Below are positions 53,313-54,594 of a stretch of DNA of 54,594 bases, piece by piece. Origin of the DNA: Rossellomorea aquimaris (GTDB taxonomy: Bacteria; Bacillota; Bacilli; Bacillales; Bacillaceae_B); NCBI RefSeq assembly GCF_001877785.1, contig NZ_MINN01000071.1:1-54594 (forward strand), given 5' to 3'. The notes under the pieces were generated by a model. The model had not been told where the DNA came from and did no database searches. It saw only the letters and a program-made list of their open reading frames with translations. The stretch's first letter is position 1; every line of letters begins with the position of its first letter. A program made the translations under genes and the position numbers.

Positions 53313-53790
53313 AAAAGCGGTGCGAAAGGATGCAGAAGGAATTGCCAATGTACATATTAACAGCTGGAAAACGACGTATAAAGGAATTGTGTCAGGCGAT
53401 TACCTTGATGCCTTAAATGTGGAGGAGAGAAGGGAGAGGTGGGAAGGCATTCTTGCCGGTCCTCATCAAACCTATGTATGCGTACTTCATACCGGAAGGA
53501 TTGCCGGTTTCGTTTCCATAGGAAGGGAACGTGACAAACTGTATGATGGTGAACTTTATGCCATCTATTTATTAAAATAGAACCAGCGAAGTGGAATCGG
53601 AAGCGAACTGTTCCGCTTTGCGAGGGCGGAGTTAAAAGCACAGGGCCATTCCAATATGCTCGTCTGGGTGTTGAAAGAAAATCCATCCAAGCATTTTTAT
53701 TACTCTTTCTGTCCTGAGATCGTCAAAGAGCAAAAGATATCAATCGGCGGAAAGGTATATGATGAAGAAGGCTTGCTGTTTGGATTATAG
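53293..53790 (+). pseudogene. GNAT acetyltransferase split by an in-frame amber codon
   Basis: The first 95 codons (IRKAVRKDAEGIANVHINSWKT and so on) form a GNAT N-terminal half and end at TAG 53578-53580. Directly after the stop, the same frame continues as NQRSGIGSELF, the acetyl-CoA-binding motif A, then AQGHSNMLVWVLKENP and YYSFCPE, to a second stop at 53788-53790. The total of 165 codons matches a normal GNAT enzyme. One substitution (for example G to T in GAG) would explain it. The product without motif A is very likely inactive, unless the stop is read through or is a sequencing error. Confidence 0.85.
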
Positions 53791-53810
53791 ACGGGCATGA
53801 AGGGCACAGA

Positions 53811-53844
53811 AAAAGACGCAAATTGATTTGCGTCTTTTTTTATG
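53811..53844 (+). terminator. Terminator after the acetyltransferase pseudogene
   Basis: AAAAAGACGCAAAT pairs with ATTTGCGTCTTTTT around TG, followed by T-rich sequence. Confidence 0.92.
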
Positions 53845-53860
53845 GCTGATACTATTTGTA

Positions 53861-54040
53861 TTATGAGAACGTGTAAGTGAAACATGAAAAAACAAATGCC
53901 ATGACGACTGACAATATAAAAGTCAAACCTCTGACTGGTTTTGTGCTTTCACAGATTTTCAGTCCGGCTACATACGAGTATGCAAACAGGTAAATGGCCA
54001 TAAAGTAAGAGAGGTACTGGGCTGCATCCATAACTGTCAT
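53861..54040 (-). CDS. Small two-TM membrane protein (59 aa)
   Basis: Translation of the - strand from ATG at 54040 gives 59 residues (MTVMDAAQYLSYF and so on, ending in FTYTFS). AAAGGAG lies 9 bases upstream, a strong ribosome site. Two hydrophobic segments (about 8-25 and 38-57) flank a short polar loop ICESTKPVR. The family is not recognised. It lies next to the rrn promoters, transcribed away from them. Confidence 0.7.
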   Translation of the reverse strand: MTVMDAAQYLSYFMAIYLFAYSYVAGLKICESTKPVRGLTFILSVVMAFVFSCFTYTFS

Positions 54041-54147
54041 TAACTGAAACTCCTTTCAGGGAAAGTCTACTTTCAAATATATGAAGCTTGTCCCAAAGGA
54101 AGAACAAGAAAAAAATGGACACAGAATAATTTTTTTGTAAAAATATA

Positions 54148-54176
54148 TTGCAATAACTTTGAGGGCGTGATATATT
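54148..54176 (+). promoter_or_regulatory. rrn promoter P1
   Basis: TTGCAA at 54148-54153 and TATATT at 54171-54176 are exactly 17 bases apart, followed by AATAAACG. Tandem rrn promoters are normal in Bacillus. Confidence 0.7.
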
Positions 54177-54231
54177 AATAAACGTCGCTGATACAGCAAC
54201 AACATTTCAGAAAAGAAATTAAAAAAAGTTG

Positions 54232-54261
54232 TTGACGCGAATGAGAAATATATGTTATGCT
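54232..54261 (+). promoter_or_regulatory. rrn promoter P2 and leader
   Basis: TTGACG at 54232-54237 and TATGCT at 54256-54261 are 18 bases apart. The leader to 54394 contains the GAACCTTGAAAACTGAAC stretch typical of Bacillus rRNA leader and spacer processing or antitermination regions. Confidence 0.75.
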
Positions 54262-54394
54262 AATAAAGTCGCTTCAAACGGAGCGAAAGCAACAAATTGA
54301 ACCTTGAAAACTGAACAAAACAAGACAATTACGTCAACGTTAATTCTAGATTTACCGCAACGATTTAATCGTTGCAAAAAGAGCTATTCAAACT

Positions 54395-54594
<200 letters not shown>

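Overview
The window looks like a chromosome segment of a low-to-moderate GC, spore-former-type Firmicute of the Bacillaceae. Evidence: strong AGGAGG-type ribosome binding sites, sigma-A promoters, CcpA (cre)-like sites, a gene skeleton that follows the Bacillus subtilis yug region (patB, yugF, alaR-alaT, yugI, yuzA, yugJ/K, pgi, yugN, yugO; order recalled, not searched), and the first 200 bases of a Bacillus-type 16S rRNA at the right edge. The 16S start resembles the Rossellomorea/marine Bacillus group, but that is only an impression.

Layout. 1-0.3 kb: non-coding, with an inverted repeat and a short 20-bp-period array. 0.3-5.6 kb: SOD-like lipoprotein, PatB, alpha/beta hydrolase, alaR-alaT, XRE regulator. 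5.6-6.1 kb: an exact 99-bp tandem duplication next to a palindromic repeat element. 6.2-10.8 kb: SNF-family transporter, small membrane protein, an ECF sigma factor with a membrane-anchored partner, YugI. 10.9-16 kb: two tandem MEDS-domain proteins, aldehyde dehydrogenase plus DUF779, catalase. 16-16.5 kb: two adjacent 20-bp-period arrays. 16.5-22.4 kb: arginine/ornithine/glutamate catabolism (RocR-like activator, RocD, glutamate dehydrogenase) and YwdH-type aldehyde dehydrogenase. 22.5-28.4 kb: YuzA, butanol-type dehydrogenase, Pgi, YugN, YugO potassium channel, acetyltransferase. 28.5-32.4 kb: small secreted protein, second ECF sigma/anti-sigma pair, membrane proteins, photolyase. 32.5-38 kb: a third array locus, then amiE-nagZ-namZ for cell-wall muropeptide turnover behind a NagR-like operator. 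38-44.5 kb: PH-domain protein, LysR regulator, thioesterase, tRNA-Ala(GGC), BCCT transporter, HAD phosphatase. 44.9-50.6 kb: LtaS and the fruR-fruK-fruA operon. 50.8-54 kb: two convergent MgtC-type proteins, an EamA transporter, a nonsense-interrupted acetyltransferase, an unlisted 59-aa membrane protein, and tandem rrn promoters leading to 16S.

How the genes work together. RocD and glutamate dehydrogenase feed ornithine/proline carbon into 2-oxoglutarate, with the RocR-like activator transcribed divergently from rocD. AmiE, NagZ and NamZ together strip peptide, GlcNAc and MurNAc from wall fragments outside the cell. FruA imports and phosphorylates fructose, FruK makes fructose-1,6-bisphosphate and FruR represses; the promoter carries three direct repeats and a perfect cre match. 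Two ECF modules each have an upstream promoter-like element with the same 17-bp spacing, consistent with autoregulation.

The most unusual structures are non-coding: (1) four arrays, at three loci, of a degenerate octamer close to TTAYCRAC spaced 20-21 bp apart; (2) four copies of a Bacillaceae-type palindromic repeat, two of which carry an extra 120-bp hairpin module in opposite orientations relative to the arms. A RocR-like activator that has lost its GAFTGA loop, and a SOD-like protein missing one copper ligand, are the most notable protein-level oddities.
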